Position numbers and translations under genes: made by a program. Of a stretch of 64,000 nt of DNA, positions 1 through 11,004 are shown one piece after another; positions within the stretch are counted from its first letter, which is position 1; every line of letters starts with the position of its first letter. Under the pieces are notes generated by a model. The model had not been told where the DNA came from. It ran no database searches and was given only the letters and a program-made list of their open reading frames with translations. The stretch comes from Symbiodinium kawagutii. Taxonomy: Eukaryota > Sar > Dinophyceae > Suessiales > Symbiodiniaceae. The DNA is taken from contig VSDK01027733.1 in NCBI GenBank assembly GCA_009767595.1, positions 3,323 to 67,322 of the forward strand, in the 5' to 3' direction.

Positions 1-2800
1 CCAAAACTTCTTCAAAAAGTTTTGGTTTTTTGGTTTTTTGGTTTTTTGTTTTTTTGTTTTCTTGGTGTTTCTTGATGAATCTGTTGTTTGGTTTTGTAGA
101 GCTTGCTTTGACTTTCTGTTGGCGTTCTCCATCCCGTGACTTCAGAAAAATCATTTCTCGTTTTCTCTAGCTCTCTTTCTACCTGTCCACTCCCTACCGG
201 TCGTATGAATCAAATATAGCCACAGCCGTTCCCCTTCGCCTTCAAATATTTCTAATTCAGTCTGAACTGAAATATAGTACCCAGGGGCCACAGATAGTCA
301 CAATCCCCTTCCTGCGTTCTGCAGGCCATAGTAGTCAGAGATGATCATACCGTGCCGAAGCATTTTTGCTCAATTTTTCCTTTCTTGTTTTCTCCCAATT
401 ACCTTGGCATAGATATGGCCAGATCAAAATGTAAATGAGGCAAATGGGGCCAAGACCGCTGCCAATGTACTCCACCTACATTTTACATAGTAACGGATAA
501 ATGTGAATGTTCTAGCATGTTTGTTAAGTCATCCTATGCTACCTGTGCCCTTTCGGTATTACCAACAATAGTATTGATAACTATCATAATGAGAGGGAAC
601 ACTTAAAAATGCCTGGCCAATTTGATTGTTACACAACCGGTGGAAATAAGAGCCTATATTCATGGAAAAGAATGAAACATGGCTTTAATATGGATTTAAA
701 GTGGTGGTGCTAATGGTAGTACTAAATGAAAATGAATGTAATATTAATTAAGTGGAGTATGTGTATCCTATAGATTGGCTTTGGAATTGTTTTAAGTAGC
801 TCATGGAAGCTCCCATGTAGGTGGCTTCACTTGAGTATAGTTACAGCATTTGTTTCCAGTTCAACTGATTACCTCCCCAAATATAAGTGGTGAAGTAGTA
901 GTATTCGCAACAGTAGTATTAGCAACAGTGGTAACAGCAATCGTAGAAGCAGTTCTAATATCAAAAGTCCCGACACTAGTAATCATGTATAGCAAATATG
1001 TTTTGATTGAGAAGAAGGCCTGTGCATGTGATGAGCAAGGGGCATGCTGACCGTTCACTATGATGACGGTATGGGTAATTGTACATATGAATGAGACAAA
1101 TTGTTCTTTATGGTGTTAAAGAATCTTTGACATCAACACGTAGTACTTTGAAAGGTATTTGGTTGATATATGGTAGGGATGCAAATTCTAGTCGTAATAG
1201 TGCGACCAGCTGTGATAATATTCATAGTAATAACGCTGTCAATTGCATCACAAAGAATATATTTAAGATTATTCAAATCATAGTCGCAGTCTAGGCAAAA
1301 AAGGCAATTAAGGATTTAAGCATTGAATGGGCCACATCAAATTTTTGAATTTGTGAGCAAAACTTTGAAAAGGTAAATCAAATAGCAGCAGTAAAAGTAG
1401 CAAGATTGCAATGCTACTCATGCTGTTTTACTGTACATAGGGTGGGTGGTAGAGTAAGCCAAATACTTGAATTGAAGCATAGTTTAATGAAATGGATCTC
1501 CAAAGAAATGGATTTATGCTTGGCATTTGCAGCAATGCCATAAGCGACAAGGCTGTGGGACATGATTTGCTGGAGCCAAGGGTCTCAAAAGAACACCTTG
1601 TGATGACATACTCACCCCACCAAGTAGGAGCAAATTAGAATTATTTAGCATTGCAATGAAAACCAGATAATATTGCTCATAGTAGTAGGAATAATAATGG
1701 TATAATTGTGTGAAAAAATGTGATATGGTAGTTGGAATGTGGAGTGAGACACAGCAGCCACTATAGTTTTCCTATTTAAGTTCACAGACCCAATCAACAA
1801 TGCTTTTGAAAATTGTAAAGCAATGGAGATTTGAATAAGACAGCGTGAAAGTTCTGTTCCATTTTTCTGCAAAAACACATGTTAAACAAATTCAGGTAAA
1901 ACCATATTTTCTGTTTCAACAAATGTTTTTTCTTTGGTATTTTCGTTTTTGTTCAATTTTGTTTTCTTTACCAATTTGCAGAGAAAAAACTGAGGCAAAA
2001 AAGGTCTTTTACCCAAAGTAAAAAAAACTTTTGAGAAAACCAAAGAACCAAAAAAACATGTTTTGAAATAGAAAAGATGGTTTCACACAAAATTTTGGTT
2101 TTTTGGTTTTCCCTGTTTTTTTACTTGTTTTGGTTTCCCTGAAAGGGTGTTCCCTGAAAGAAATTAAGACTGAGAAGGAGACATGTGGAAGACAAGTCAG
2201 TACATATATCTATATTTCTTTGTAATCACCGATCTTGGAGGGGGGGGTAGCAAATCAAATATACATATATATATATAGACATACATATATTTATATACAT
2301 ATATACATATGTATATATATATTTACACATATATATATATATTACATATCTCTATATATATAATACATATATGTATTTTTCTAAAGATATACATGCAATT
2401 AGGAGCTGAAATGCTGAGAATATGTGGGGTGGGGAATTTGGGCCCGAGATGGTCATCCAACAAATTGAAAAGCAGATTCAACGTATTCAATTGGTTCTTT
2501 TAACATGTACTGTATTATATAGTAGTTCAATAAGAAACGGGTAAATGGTCTGAAGTATATGTAAACGCAAGTTTGTGTATTAGGATGATTTTGTATAAGT
2601 GCAAATATTGGTGTATATGATGTAGAATGTATATATGTTCATCTTTCAATCTAGAATATCATGTTGCATTTGATGTCCAAGCGATACCGTTGAGTTCATA
2701 CGTGGCAGCCACAACTCGTCCATTTTAATTACATTTCTGACTGTTGATACTTTTATGTTGCGGGATCATCCATCTTTTTGATCATTCTTGTGACAAAAGC
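1..2800. other. AT-rich gene-free stretch
   Basis: No reading frame here has protein-like composition or splice-like borders. The start is a T/G homopolymer-rich tract built from TTTTGG runs, echoed by a similar tract at 1910-2140. A TA/CA microsatellite lies at about 2255-2370. I see nothing else I can support. Confidence 0.6.
2255..2375. repeat. TA-rich dinucleotide microsatellite
   Basis: Imperfect runs of ATAT and ACATAT. The short open frame across it is a by-product of the repeat, not a gene. Confidence 0.8.
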
Positions 2801-2829
2801 TTGTGCACTGTATGTAATACACATGTCAG

Positions 2830-3138
2830 GGGAACTCCTCGAAGCCAACAGTGTCCATGCTTACCAGGGAGCGTAGAGCCATGGAAGGTACTCTGCTTCT
2901 CATCCACGACATTTCTCGAATATTTGAACTGAATTGTATAGCCTCCTTCCATTCTTTGGATGATACATATGCCGCTAATCTCAAAGCCATGATTGATAGC
3001 GGTGAATGACCGTTACTAATGGCTCATATTGAGATTATATTCTCCAGGTTTATCATGCTTGGCAACAAAATTGGTCAGATTGGATCTGACCCTCACGAAC
3101 GAATGATCAAGTTAGGGGCAAAAGTGGCAGGGATCTAG
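2830..3138 (+). pseudogene. Intronless ORF interrupted by one in-frame TGA
   Basis: From codon 2830 (GGG after a TGTCAG) one frame stays open for about 100 codons to TAG at 3136-3138, apart from a single TGA at 3007-3009. Residues before the stop include LTRERRAMEG and FHSLDDTYAANLK; after it come GNKIGQIGSDPHERM and KLGAKVAGI. Composition is charged and protein-like on both sides of the TGA. I do not recognise the family. The likely reading is a decayed or retrocopied gene. A recoded TGA is possible, but I see nothing that supports it. GC content is lower than in the spliced exons. Confidence 0.4.
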
Positions 3139-3334
3139 GTGGCAGCCAAGAAACAACACACTATTGTTGTGGTTGTGGTAGTGCGTGAAAACCATATCCC
3201 ACATTGATATGTGCACCACATATGGGCCTTTATTGTTGAAAACTCCATGGTGTTGGCAAAAGGTATTATCCCAGAGTTTGACCAGCCCTTTTGAGAAAGA
3301 GACAGGCCGCAGGTTTTGTTTGACTTCGGCAGTA

Positions 3335-3437
3335 AACACCAATCATCACTATCAACCATCACTATCAACCATCACTATCAACCATCGCTATCAGCCATCA
3401 CTATCAAGCATCACTATCAGCCATCACTGGGGCCATC
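3335..3437. repeat. 13-bp minisatellite
   Basis: About seven copies of a 13-bp unit of type CCATCACTATCAA. Because 13 is not a multiple of 3, the array is open in several frames and gives spurious ORFs. It immediately precedes the exon at 3528. Confidence 0.85.
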
Positions 3438-3527
3438 ACTCACTACCATCCACGAGAATCAGCTGGTTTTCCCTTCCGCACTACGCATGGTTAAGCCATC
3501 ATGGAATGCATCATTTCCCACCACCAG

Positions 3528-3617
3528 GCTCTGCACGGATGGAAGGCAGGCAACTGCGAGATCGAAGTGGTGGGTCATTGGGGCAGCGCGGCTCGGATGG
3601 CGCAAGGATCGCCTCGA
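3528..3617 (+). CDS. Gene A candidate exon (unknown protein)
   Basis: A 90-nt island bounded by CCAG before and GTGATAG after, phase 0 at both ends. It encodes 30 residues including LHGWKAGNCEIEVVGHWG. GC content jumps relative to the CATCACTATCAA repeat upstream. I do not recognise the family. Its phase 0 end fits the next island at 4668. No start codon is seen, so the 5' end of the gene lies elsewhere. Confidence 0.55.
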
Positions 3618-4526
3618 GTGATAGAAATTTTGATAGGTTTTATTTTTCAATAGATGTCTAGAATTGATCGGTAGGATTTCAAATTCCTATGTCTAGGTGA
3701 TCGCATTTCAATAGATGTCTAGCCGATAATTTCTACCAGATCCCGTCTAGGCGATAACAATTCAACTAGATGTCGGATGGGACCCCCTTCTTCACCAGGG
3801 TCAGCCAATCGCGCGGTGCAGCAATCAGCCATGGTTTCACCATCTTGCTTTTTCATGATGGGGATCATTAACGATCATCAATTGTGTTACTGTGAGATCT
3901 GCATTGCAAAAACCATTCTCTCAGCTCAGTTTGTATAGAATGGCAAATTAACATTTAGCAATGGCTATTTACATGTTGATTATGCTCTTTTGCCGATCTT
4001 TTGCTAACACTTCTTAAAACCACATAGTTCTTCATGGGCAATTAGCCACATTAGGAGCTGGGTAGCTATGATCTTTCTAGCTTAATAATTATTAACCAAC
4101 TTATTAGCTGGCAAAAAACACGATTCACCATTTCTCAACTGGCTGGTGATTCTCTATGAGTAACCAGCCAGTGGTGATTCATATTCACTAATAGTTATTC
4201 ACTACTATTCTAACCACTATTGGTCAGTGAATGCTGGTGATCCTTTGGCTCTTAACAAGTACTGCACTGGCCATTTCTCAACCACTTAGTCAATGATGAT
4301 TCACCACTGGGATTGAATAAGGCCATGAAAAATGATTCTCTGGTGACTTGATAACCTTGTTATCTTTCACTAACCAGTAGGTTGATATGTGAGCAACTAA
4401 CCTTATTAGTGAAATTGGTTAGTGATAATTATCAGTTGGTATTCCAATCAGTGGTATGATAACCTTATTATCAGTTCACTATCACTAACCTTATTAGTGA
4501 ACTGATTACCAGCGTTTAACCAATTT

Positions 4527-4624
4527 GGTGGTTTCTCAAAATAGGGGTACCCCCAAATCATCCATTAATAGTCATTTATAGTAATAAACCAGCTATTTTT
4601 TGGGCCCCCTATTGAGAAACCACC
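4527..4624. mobile_element. Short TIR element, family II
   Basis: About 98 bp with terminal inverted repeats: left GGTGGTTTCTCAAAATAGGG, right CCCCTATTGAGAAACCACC. The arms match except for a two-base length difference. The core is AT-rich with no ORF. It lies 44 bp before the exon at 4668, so it occupies the 3' part of that intron. Related ends occur near 21604, 31790, 43090 and 49764. Confidence 0.7.
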
Positions 4625-4667
4625 ATTTTGAGGGTTATCCAACCACTCATGAGTCGGTTATTCCTAG

Positions 4668-4757
4668 CCATGGCACGCCCACTGGCAGGGCGGAGCTGGA
4701 GTGGAAGTTGAACCGGTGCAGGTGCAACGGGAGGGGCTGCTCAGGCGCTTGAAAGAG
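4668..4757 (+). CDS. Gene A candidate exon (unknown protein)
   Basis: 90 nt between TTCCTAG and GTTTCTGG, phase 0 at both ends, 30 residues including GGAGVEVEPVQVQREG and LLRRLKE. A shorter version could start after the internal AG at 4688. The antisense frame is also open, but it lacks splice-like ends. The V-E-V-E-P pattern suggests a beta strand; no family is assigned. Confidence 0.55.
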
Positions 4758-5669
4758 GTTTCTGGTTGAGGTACACCTTTTTGGACAAACCCAAATTTGT
4801 CAGTGTATTTACAGGAAATTGTTGAGCCAGATTGAACTACCAGGGGCCTCCAGACCACTATGTCGGAACACGGAAGCTTGGTAAATAATTCATAAGTTGT
4901 CATCATTCCTCAGGAGGGTCCCTATTCACCGGACAGAGTAAGCGCAGGGCACAAGTGAAATCGCTCTGCTATGATTGATAGAGGCCAATGGTTGCCTTTT
5001 ATTGATCAGCATAGCTATGGACCAACTTCTGATCATTGCTAGATTCCTATTTCATGTTCCGACCTCAAGATGCAACACCATTATTGGGATGGACATATTA
5101 GCTATCGCTTCTACATCGCAAGCACAGTGATGATGAAGGCTGCGTACATCCTTTCGGAACCATTTATTCACCTTGAACTAACCTCTATCAACCGCTCTCG
5201 ACCACTTTCAACGAATGCAAACCGCTATCAATCATCAAAAACAATGATGAAGAAACATAAAGCATCAGAAATTACCGCTGAAAACCAGTGTTACTAAACC
5301 ATCATCCAACCATTCGCCAACATCAGTGTTTAAACAACATTGAACAAGCATTACCCCGTATTAACTATTGATGAATGGTTATCATTAGAACAGCTATTGT
5401 GACGATTATGCACTAGTGCAACCAACACCGGTCAATGGTTGCCATCAACCAGCCGTTAATCAATACGAAGCATCGTTGAACCATGATTTATCCATCAATC
5501 CACCATCATTTAACAGCCATTCACCCATTAACGAATGAAACTTATTAACTCATACCATTAACTTATACCATTGACCGCTGGTGAATATGTGGGCTAGTAG
5601 CAGTGCTTAGCCGTTGAGCGGCAACCATGAACCAGTGGTCAAGGTCTTAGGCTGCGTAGGTGCACACCG

Positions 5670-5770
5670 AGTGACCCGCTTGGCGGACTCCAACCCCCCG
5701 GTGCCAGGTGTCCTTCATTGATTCAGCCAAGGCACTGGAAGCGGCAGCAATGACAGATGGATTGGGAGCT
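5670..5770 (+). CDS. Gene A candidate exon with an apparent frame slip
   Basis: A GC-rich island. The first half reads AHRVTRLADSNPPVP in one frame. The second half, after GTGCCAG at 5701-5707, reads VSFIDSAKALEAAAMTDGLG in the next frame. The slip falls at a run of six C residues, so a one-base homopolymer error or mutation would explain it. Alternatively only 5708-5770 is an exon. The island ends against the family I element at 5771, with GC rather than GT as the likely donor. Confidence 0.45.
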
Positions 5771-5900
5771 GGCGAGCTGGGTCAAGGCTTTAACCAACGT
5801 TCATGGGGGATAAGTTCACCAACAAAACTCGTAGGGAAAACAACCGCCGGTTAATAGTGGGGAACCATGGGGACTAAGGCGGGTTTTGACCAAGAGCCAG
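5771..5900 (+). mobile_element. Introner-like element, family I copy 1
   Basis: 130 bp, starting GGCGAGCTGGGTCAAGG and ending TTTTGACCAAGAGCCAG, so the ends are imperfect inverted repeats (GGGTCAA against TTGACC). It directly abuts the 3' edge of the coding island at 5770. Internal words GGGGGATAA, AGGGAAAA and GGGGAACCA recur in the other copies. Confidence 0.7.
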
Positions 5901-6491
5901 TTAGTATGGTTCGTGATATATGGGATATATGGATTTACATGATCGGTCCATATTGAATGGTTGACATGTCAACATGTTTGGTTGTATAATGAGTGTGAAT
6001 ATTCGTTAAGGTTGCTTAAGATTGGCTGATATGATATGGCGAACAACGGTCAATCAACAAGAATGGTCAACAAACCATGGGAGATCCTACACTTGAGCTA
6101 GCACCAAGCCACCAGGCACCAAGGAAATAGAGCTTGCTATTGCCAAGGGATCATCACTCCAGACCTGAACTCCAGCTACTCATAACAAGGACATGACTGA
6201 AAATTACGGACCCTGAAACTGGTTGATTGGGGTTCGAGAAACTGGTTGATGGTAGACTGCTTGATGGTACCATTGACTCAAAGTGAACAACTGGTTGATT
6301 TCCAGTCATTGATGGCTAGTTGTACTATCATTGATGGCTAGTTGTACTCCTCATTGATAATGGCTATTTTGGTGATCAATTGGGTAATCATTTCCAATCA
6401 TTGATGGCCATTATAGTTATAATCATCCATTTTGATCCTGGTTAGTTGTACTATTATTAATGGCCCAGTTTCTGGTTGATTTCCAATCCAG

Positions 6492-6622
6492 AAACTGGCC
6501 ATTGTTGGGGTTCGATGGTGCACCTTTTTCGAGCCACAAGGGGACCCCAAATTGTGTCACTGGCTGGTTCATGAACAGGGATCCATGGGTTTGATGAAAC
6601 CAACAACGAGGACAACAACCCG
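6492..6622 (+). CDS. Gene A candidate exon (unknown protein)
   Basis: After AATCCAG one frame is open for about 43 codons to TAA at 6623. It includes KLAIVGVRWCTFFEP, QGDPKLCHWLVHEQG and SMGLMKP. Composition is strongly protein-like with spaced cysteines. No GT donor is obvious near the end, so it may be a terminal exon or end at a non-GT site. Sequence just upstream carries GGTTCGAGAAACTGG, a near copy of bases at the exon start. I do not recognise the family. Confidence 0.45.
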
Positions 6623-7764
6623 TTAAGAATGGTTGATAATGGGGGATAGTAGTCAATAATGATTAATGGTTAAACAACTACTATGTGCCACTGCTTCGCG
6701 CTTTTTTCTCTTCGACATGAGCTGCACCATCGATCGACCCAACTGAGCATTGCAACCCAAATAGGGGAATTGACGATGCAAACGTACGGTAATCATCTTT
6801 TATTTGCATCATGAACCGCTATCAAACTAGTTGTTTATCATCGAACCATCGAGTCACCATCATTTCACCACTCTTCAACTAACCATCATTTGCTATCAAA
6901 TACCTGTCAAACTCATGAGTCATGATTGCCTGAGTTGTTATCATTACTATCATAATATGACCATCATTTACAATCACACTCGTTGTTGTCTCATACACAT
7001 GGTAAGATTTTATGAGCAACAAGTTTGAGCAATGGTATTGACTCGTTGGTAGACAATATACTGCCGCTAGTTGTTGTTGATCAATTATGATCGATTATAA
7101 TTACCATATATTCTGATATATTTACCCTATAGTATAGTTGTATATTTATCATACACTATGACATATGTATGATATGACTAGCAAATGAATATTCATAACT
7201 ACACACAAGTTATCATTATGATCATGTATGTATAGGATAATTTATCTATGTCATATACTTTGACTACGATAGTATTTTGCTCGTACCTATATTACAGTAC
7301 GAGCATGTGATATAACATTGATATCACTTTTGACTAGTTGTACTATCATTCATATCACATACTATACTATCAATTATAACATTAATAGCAATACAGAGTA
7401 TATTAATAGTTGTTGCTCATCTTACTAGATGTTACAGCTTGATATGTATATGCTACCAGTCAATTCAAATACCAACAACTATGACTAGTTAATAACATCA
7501 ATTCATACTATGCATAGTTGTTGAAATGTTGTTACTTTATATTGACGACCATGTCATATCAGTGCCAGTAATGTATAGAGATGTATATTGATCATACTAG
7601 GATACTATAAGCGGTCATTGTATAAATATGACTAGTACCATACTATTGATATTAACATAGTACTAGTACCAAATATTGATATTGACATAGTACCATGATA
7701 AGTGGTACTAGTTATCATACTATTGATATTAACTAGTCATAGTCGTTGGTCATTTTCCAAGCAG

Positions 7765-7862
7765 AGACAAGTCCAACGGGTGGGCGATCGCCAGGTGAGC
7801 ACCGAAGCACCCGACATCCATCCGGCGGGCGGCGGCGGCGAGCTCGCCATGTGCGGCCCCTG
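7765..7862 (+). CDS. Gene A candidate exon (unknown protein)
   Basis: After CAAGCAG one frame encodes RQVQRVGDRQVSTEAPDI followed by a glycine-rich PAGGGGELAMCGP. A canonical GTGAGC donor is present after codon 10, but the GC-rich coding sequence continues to 7862, where the family I motif GCGAGCGACCGGGTC begins. Both ends are therefore possible. The surroundings are AT-rich degenerate repeats. Confidence 0.55.
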
Positions 7863-8100
7863 GCGAGCGACCGGGTCAAGGCGCTGTAAGCAACCAACCT
7901 GGCTGGTGATTTCTAGCTGGTTTAGCTGGTTAATGATAGGGGATATAGCCAACAATACTAGGGGATATACTAGCTATATGGCCATGGGTCAAGGCTTTAA
8001 CCGACCAATTTCATAGGGGGTTCTAACCAAGAATCATAGGGAAAACGAGCTGGTTAATGATGGGGGAACAAGGGGGACTAAGGGTGAACTGACCCAAAAG
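7863..8100 (+). mobile_element. Introner-like element, family I copy 2 (two modules)
   Basis: It begins GCGAGCGACCGGGTCAAGG directly at the exon edge. It carries the first module (TTTCTAGCTGGTTTAGCTGG, AGGGGATATACTAGCTAT), then GGCCATGGGTCAAGGC at 7980 opens the second module, which ends near GAACTGACCC. The order matches the full element at 59779-60026, read in the opposite orientation there. Confidence 0.65.
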
Positions 8101-8531
8101 CATATGGGATATGAAATCGTTGTTACAATTATCTAACTAACCATTATAATTATACTACTAACACCGCTTAATTGACCACAACTATCCACTGTTCTAAGCA
8201 ACCATTGTCAGTTATTTAGCCATAACAATCAATTATCCATTATATACTACTAATCAAGCATAGAAATCAACAATGTTCTTTAACTGTATCAGAATTAGCC
8301 ATATAGTTGACGAGTGAATTATATGGTTAATTAGTAGTCGATATCACTAACCATATATGGTGATATACGATGGCACATATCATTAAGTAGTTGATTAGTG
8401 GTGAATTATATGGTTTATTGGTTATTGGCGGAATGATATCTTTTTTTTTGATCAGTGGTCAATGATATGGTAATTCGTTGATCGACAGAAGTAAGCACTC
8501 ATTCACCACTGATGAAGAATGATTACATTTG

Positions 8532-9006
8532 ACAATGGTCGTGGCTGATAATGGGAATCGCTAGCATGAATGGTTTCAACATACCATTTGTGATCTCCGG
8601 TGTCTTGTGGCTCCCTGGTGGGTCCCCTGAGATTTGTTTTAATCCCTTTTCCCGACTGCCTTCCAGAAAGCCTGGTGGAGATTTTTGGAATCTGTAGATC
8701 CGAAATTCTGGTAGAACCAAAGGGATGACGACAGACTCACTGTCCGGTTTTGAACAACGTGCGTGGAATGAGTTGATCCCCTGGCAAAACGCACGGCTTT
8801 CACCTGTTTTTTATTGCCGTATGGCGAGATCATGGAGACGATCCATTCAAAAAGGGAGTGCTTGAATAAACTCTCATCTAGGCACCAAATTACTTGAAGA
8901 AGTGCGCAAAGCAGTTGCCGGCAGCACCCGGGGCTCTGCCACCGCAAAAAGGCGTCTCAGTTGTTGGACCCGCTCCTGGCTACATCTTAGAAGAGCTGGG
9001 CATTGA
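8532..9006 (+). pseudogene. Intronless coding-like region with two in-frame stops
   Basis: One frame runs about 157 codons, interrupted only by TAG at 8694-8696 and TGA at 8863-8865, and ends at TGA 9004-9006. Pieces include MNGFNIPFVISGVLWLPGG, then MTTDSLSGFEQRAWNEL and YCRMARSWRRSIQKGS, then KLLEEVRKAVAG and TAKRRLSCWTRSW. Protein-like composition persists across both stops. The reverse strand is also open for 102 codons over part of it, so the strand call is not secure. It could be a decayed gene or retrocopy in a gene A intron. Family not recognised. Confidence 0.3.
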
Positions 9007-9230
9007 AATGACTTATAAAGATACTAGATGTAGGCGACACAATCATAAGCCTCAAACGTAGATAAAGTGATGTATTGGACAACGCTCCCAACTGGTCAAG
9101 GACCACTGTAAAGAACAGAACCAGTTCATGGTTTGGTTTATTATTACAAAGATGTAGTAATACATCCATTAACCAACATTAGAAACCACTGTTTTCCCTG
9201 CACAGAGGACTCCCCTCTGCCAAACTGCAG

Positions 9231-9349
9231 ACGAAATTGCTCGCTCAACCAGGCACAAGTCCAATCCAACTTCAAATTCCCCGGGAAGCGCGGCTTGGAT
9301 TCAACGGTGCAAGAGGTGTGGGAAAATACGAGGTTCACTCGTTTGGCAG
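9231..9349 (+). CDS. Gene A penultimate exon (unknown protein)
   Basis: 119 nt between AAACTGCAG and GTTGGTTATGG. It encodes TKLLAQPGTSPIQLQIPRE and FNGARGVGKYEVHSFG and ends with two unpaired bases (AG). Those two bases pair in phase with the first base of the exon at 9541. The reading frame also extends upstream (LPSAKLQ), so the exon may start earlier, after CTGCACAG. Confidence 0.6.
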
Positions 9350-9540
9350 GTTGGTTATGGTTGGTTGTGGTTGGTATGGTTTGTCATTGGGGCCTTTCCT
9401 GTTGAATCTTGTTGGTTATTGTTGGTTGTTAATCTCTGGCGAGGTGGTTACTAACCCCTGGAGGCAGTTTCAACCATGGGTATAACTCACTAGTCGAAGG
9501 AAGTTTGGAAGTCAAACGTGCTACTGATAAAAAGTTGCAG

Positions 9541-9721
9541 TAGGTGGTCAAGGAGGAGAGATGTTGAGGGAGAGAGACAGAGTTGTGCGCGGGTGACAGC
9601 GGTTGAACTCGCGCGCGAAATGCGGTGGTTTTCCACTGTGATGCGGGATGGTTGGCCAAGCGGAGGGTGCGAAGTACTCGTGCAGATCGGTGAAAGACTG
9701 ACGGTCCATGACGCGTTTTGA
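9541..9721 (+). CDS. Gene A terminal exon (unknown protein)
   Basis: It starts after AGTTGCAG with one base completing the codon begun in the exon ending at 9349. It stays open for 60 codons to TGA at 9719-9721. Residues include RRRDVEGERQSCARVTAVEL, AREMRWFSTVMRDGW and GGCEVLVQIGERLTVHDAF. The intervening intron (9350-9540, 191 bp) begins with GGTTGGTT-type repeats. The phase match and soluble, charged composition make this the best-supported gene end in the first 10 kb. Antisense frames are open but lack splice-like borders. Confidence 0.6.
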
Positions 9722-9819
9722 TGCTAAGACGTCGACGTTTGGTGCATGCTGCTCTAGTGCCAAACATCGCAAGCAAAAATTGGAGAAAACGTTTCTGATG
9801 TCGCAGTTACAGGTCGACA

Positions 9820-10215
9820 GAATGAGATAGAGATAGATAGAGAAAGTTACAGACAGAGACAGAGAGACAGGTAGACAATGGTAGATAGATAGATGGATTT
9901 ATGGATAGATGGTAGATGGATAGACATACGTAGATAGACATGCAGTAGATAGATAAAAATAGACTCCACAGATAGACATAGATAGATGGACATAGATAGA
10001 TAGACAGCCAAACAGACAGACAGACAGATAGATAGATAGGTAGGTAGATAGATAGTTGGAGGTAAAGAGATGACAGATAAATGGGCCATGGAAGAGAGAA
10101 AGGTAGATAAAGAGCTGGATAGCAATAGAGAATAGATAGGTCTGTAGATTGATAGAGGAATAGACAGAGAGGTAGACAGGCATTCAGATAGGCAGTCAGA
10201 GGGGTAGAGAGAAAA
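9820..10215. repeat. Tetranucleotide array (GATA/GACA type)
   Basis: About 400 bp of imperfect GATA, AGAC and GGTA units. The long antisense frames rich in Tyr, Leu, Ser and Ile are by-products of the 4-bp period. Confidence 0.9.
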
Positions 10216-10219
10216 ATAG

Positions 10220-10990
10220 GCTGACAGATTTCAGCAGCTTCTCGGAGTTTCAATGGGTCGCTTTGTCATCCATGCATCTCAGCAATCCTCCCTCCCCTAC
10301 AAATGTCTTGTTTTGGAAACTTCCAATTCTACAAAACAATTCTGTATCTCATGAACCGTTATGAGTAATTATTGTTGTGCGTGTAATTGTTCAACCCGCA
10401 CACTGGCAGTATCCCGAGTGGACATGTTCACCACTTTGCAATCCCAGCAAGCCTCCCGATTACAACGGCTGAAGTGAATAACTTATGAGTTCCACAACAT
10501 GTGAGCATGTGTGTGACAATGGATATGCCCAACAATGCATGAATTCCCCACTAAGATGCTCATATGTGTGGGCTGTTGGATCATTATTTCATGATCCGCA
10601 CCCAAGTGTCTATCACTATGGGTTTGCTCGCTATGTTCATTTGGACTTCAAACAAATGGCTCCCTGTACCCAAAGGCAAGGATGGTTGGGATAAATGGCC
10701 AGTTGGACAGTCAGAAATATCTATAGCTTCGTGCTGGGATTTGGGATCATGAAGTGGGATTCCAGATTCACCATTAGCAGTTGATGAGTTGATGAGTAAA
10801 GTTGGCACTCTCAACTTTGCCAAATCAGCAGAAACTTGGTTGGTTGGCTGACCGGTTCTGAATGCTATGTCTCCAAAAAGTGATGCCATGCAATGCATAG
10901 CCTCGGATCAACAACGATACCAGGCACGGCATGAAAAGATCTCAGGGACATTCAGCAGCTCCGCAGCTTAAATTTTTTAAGTTCCAAAGT
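10220..10990. other. Gene-poor spacer between gene A and the 11-kb locus
   Basis: Mixed-composition sequence with overlapping short open frames on both strands, none with splice-like ends or clearly protein-like composition. I see no supported feature here. Confidence 0.4.
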
Positions 10991-11004
10991 TTAGTTCCCT
11001 CAAT

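Noticed and set aside
9807-10253. Antisense 148-aa Tyr/Leu/Ser/Ile-rich ORF resembling a membrane protein
   Set aside because: Produced by the GATA/GACA tetranucleotide repeat.
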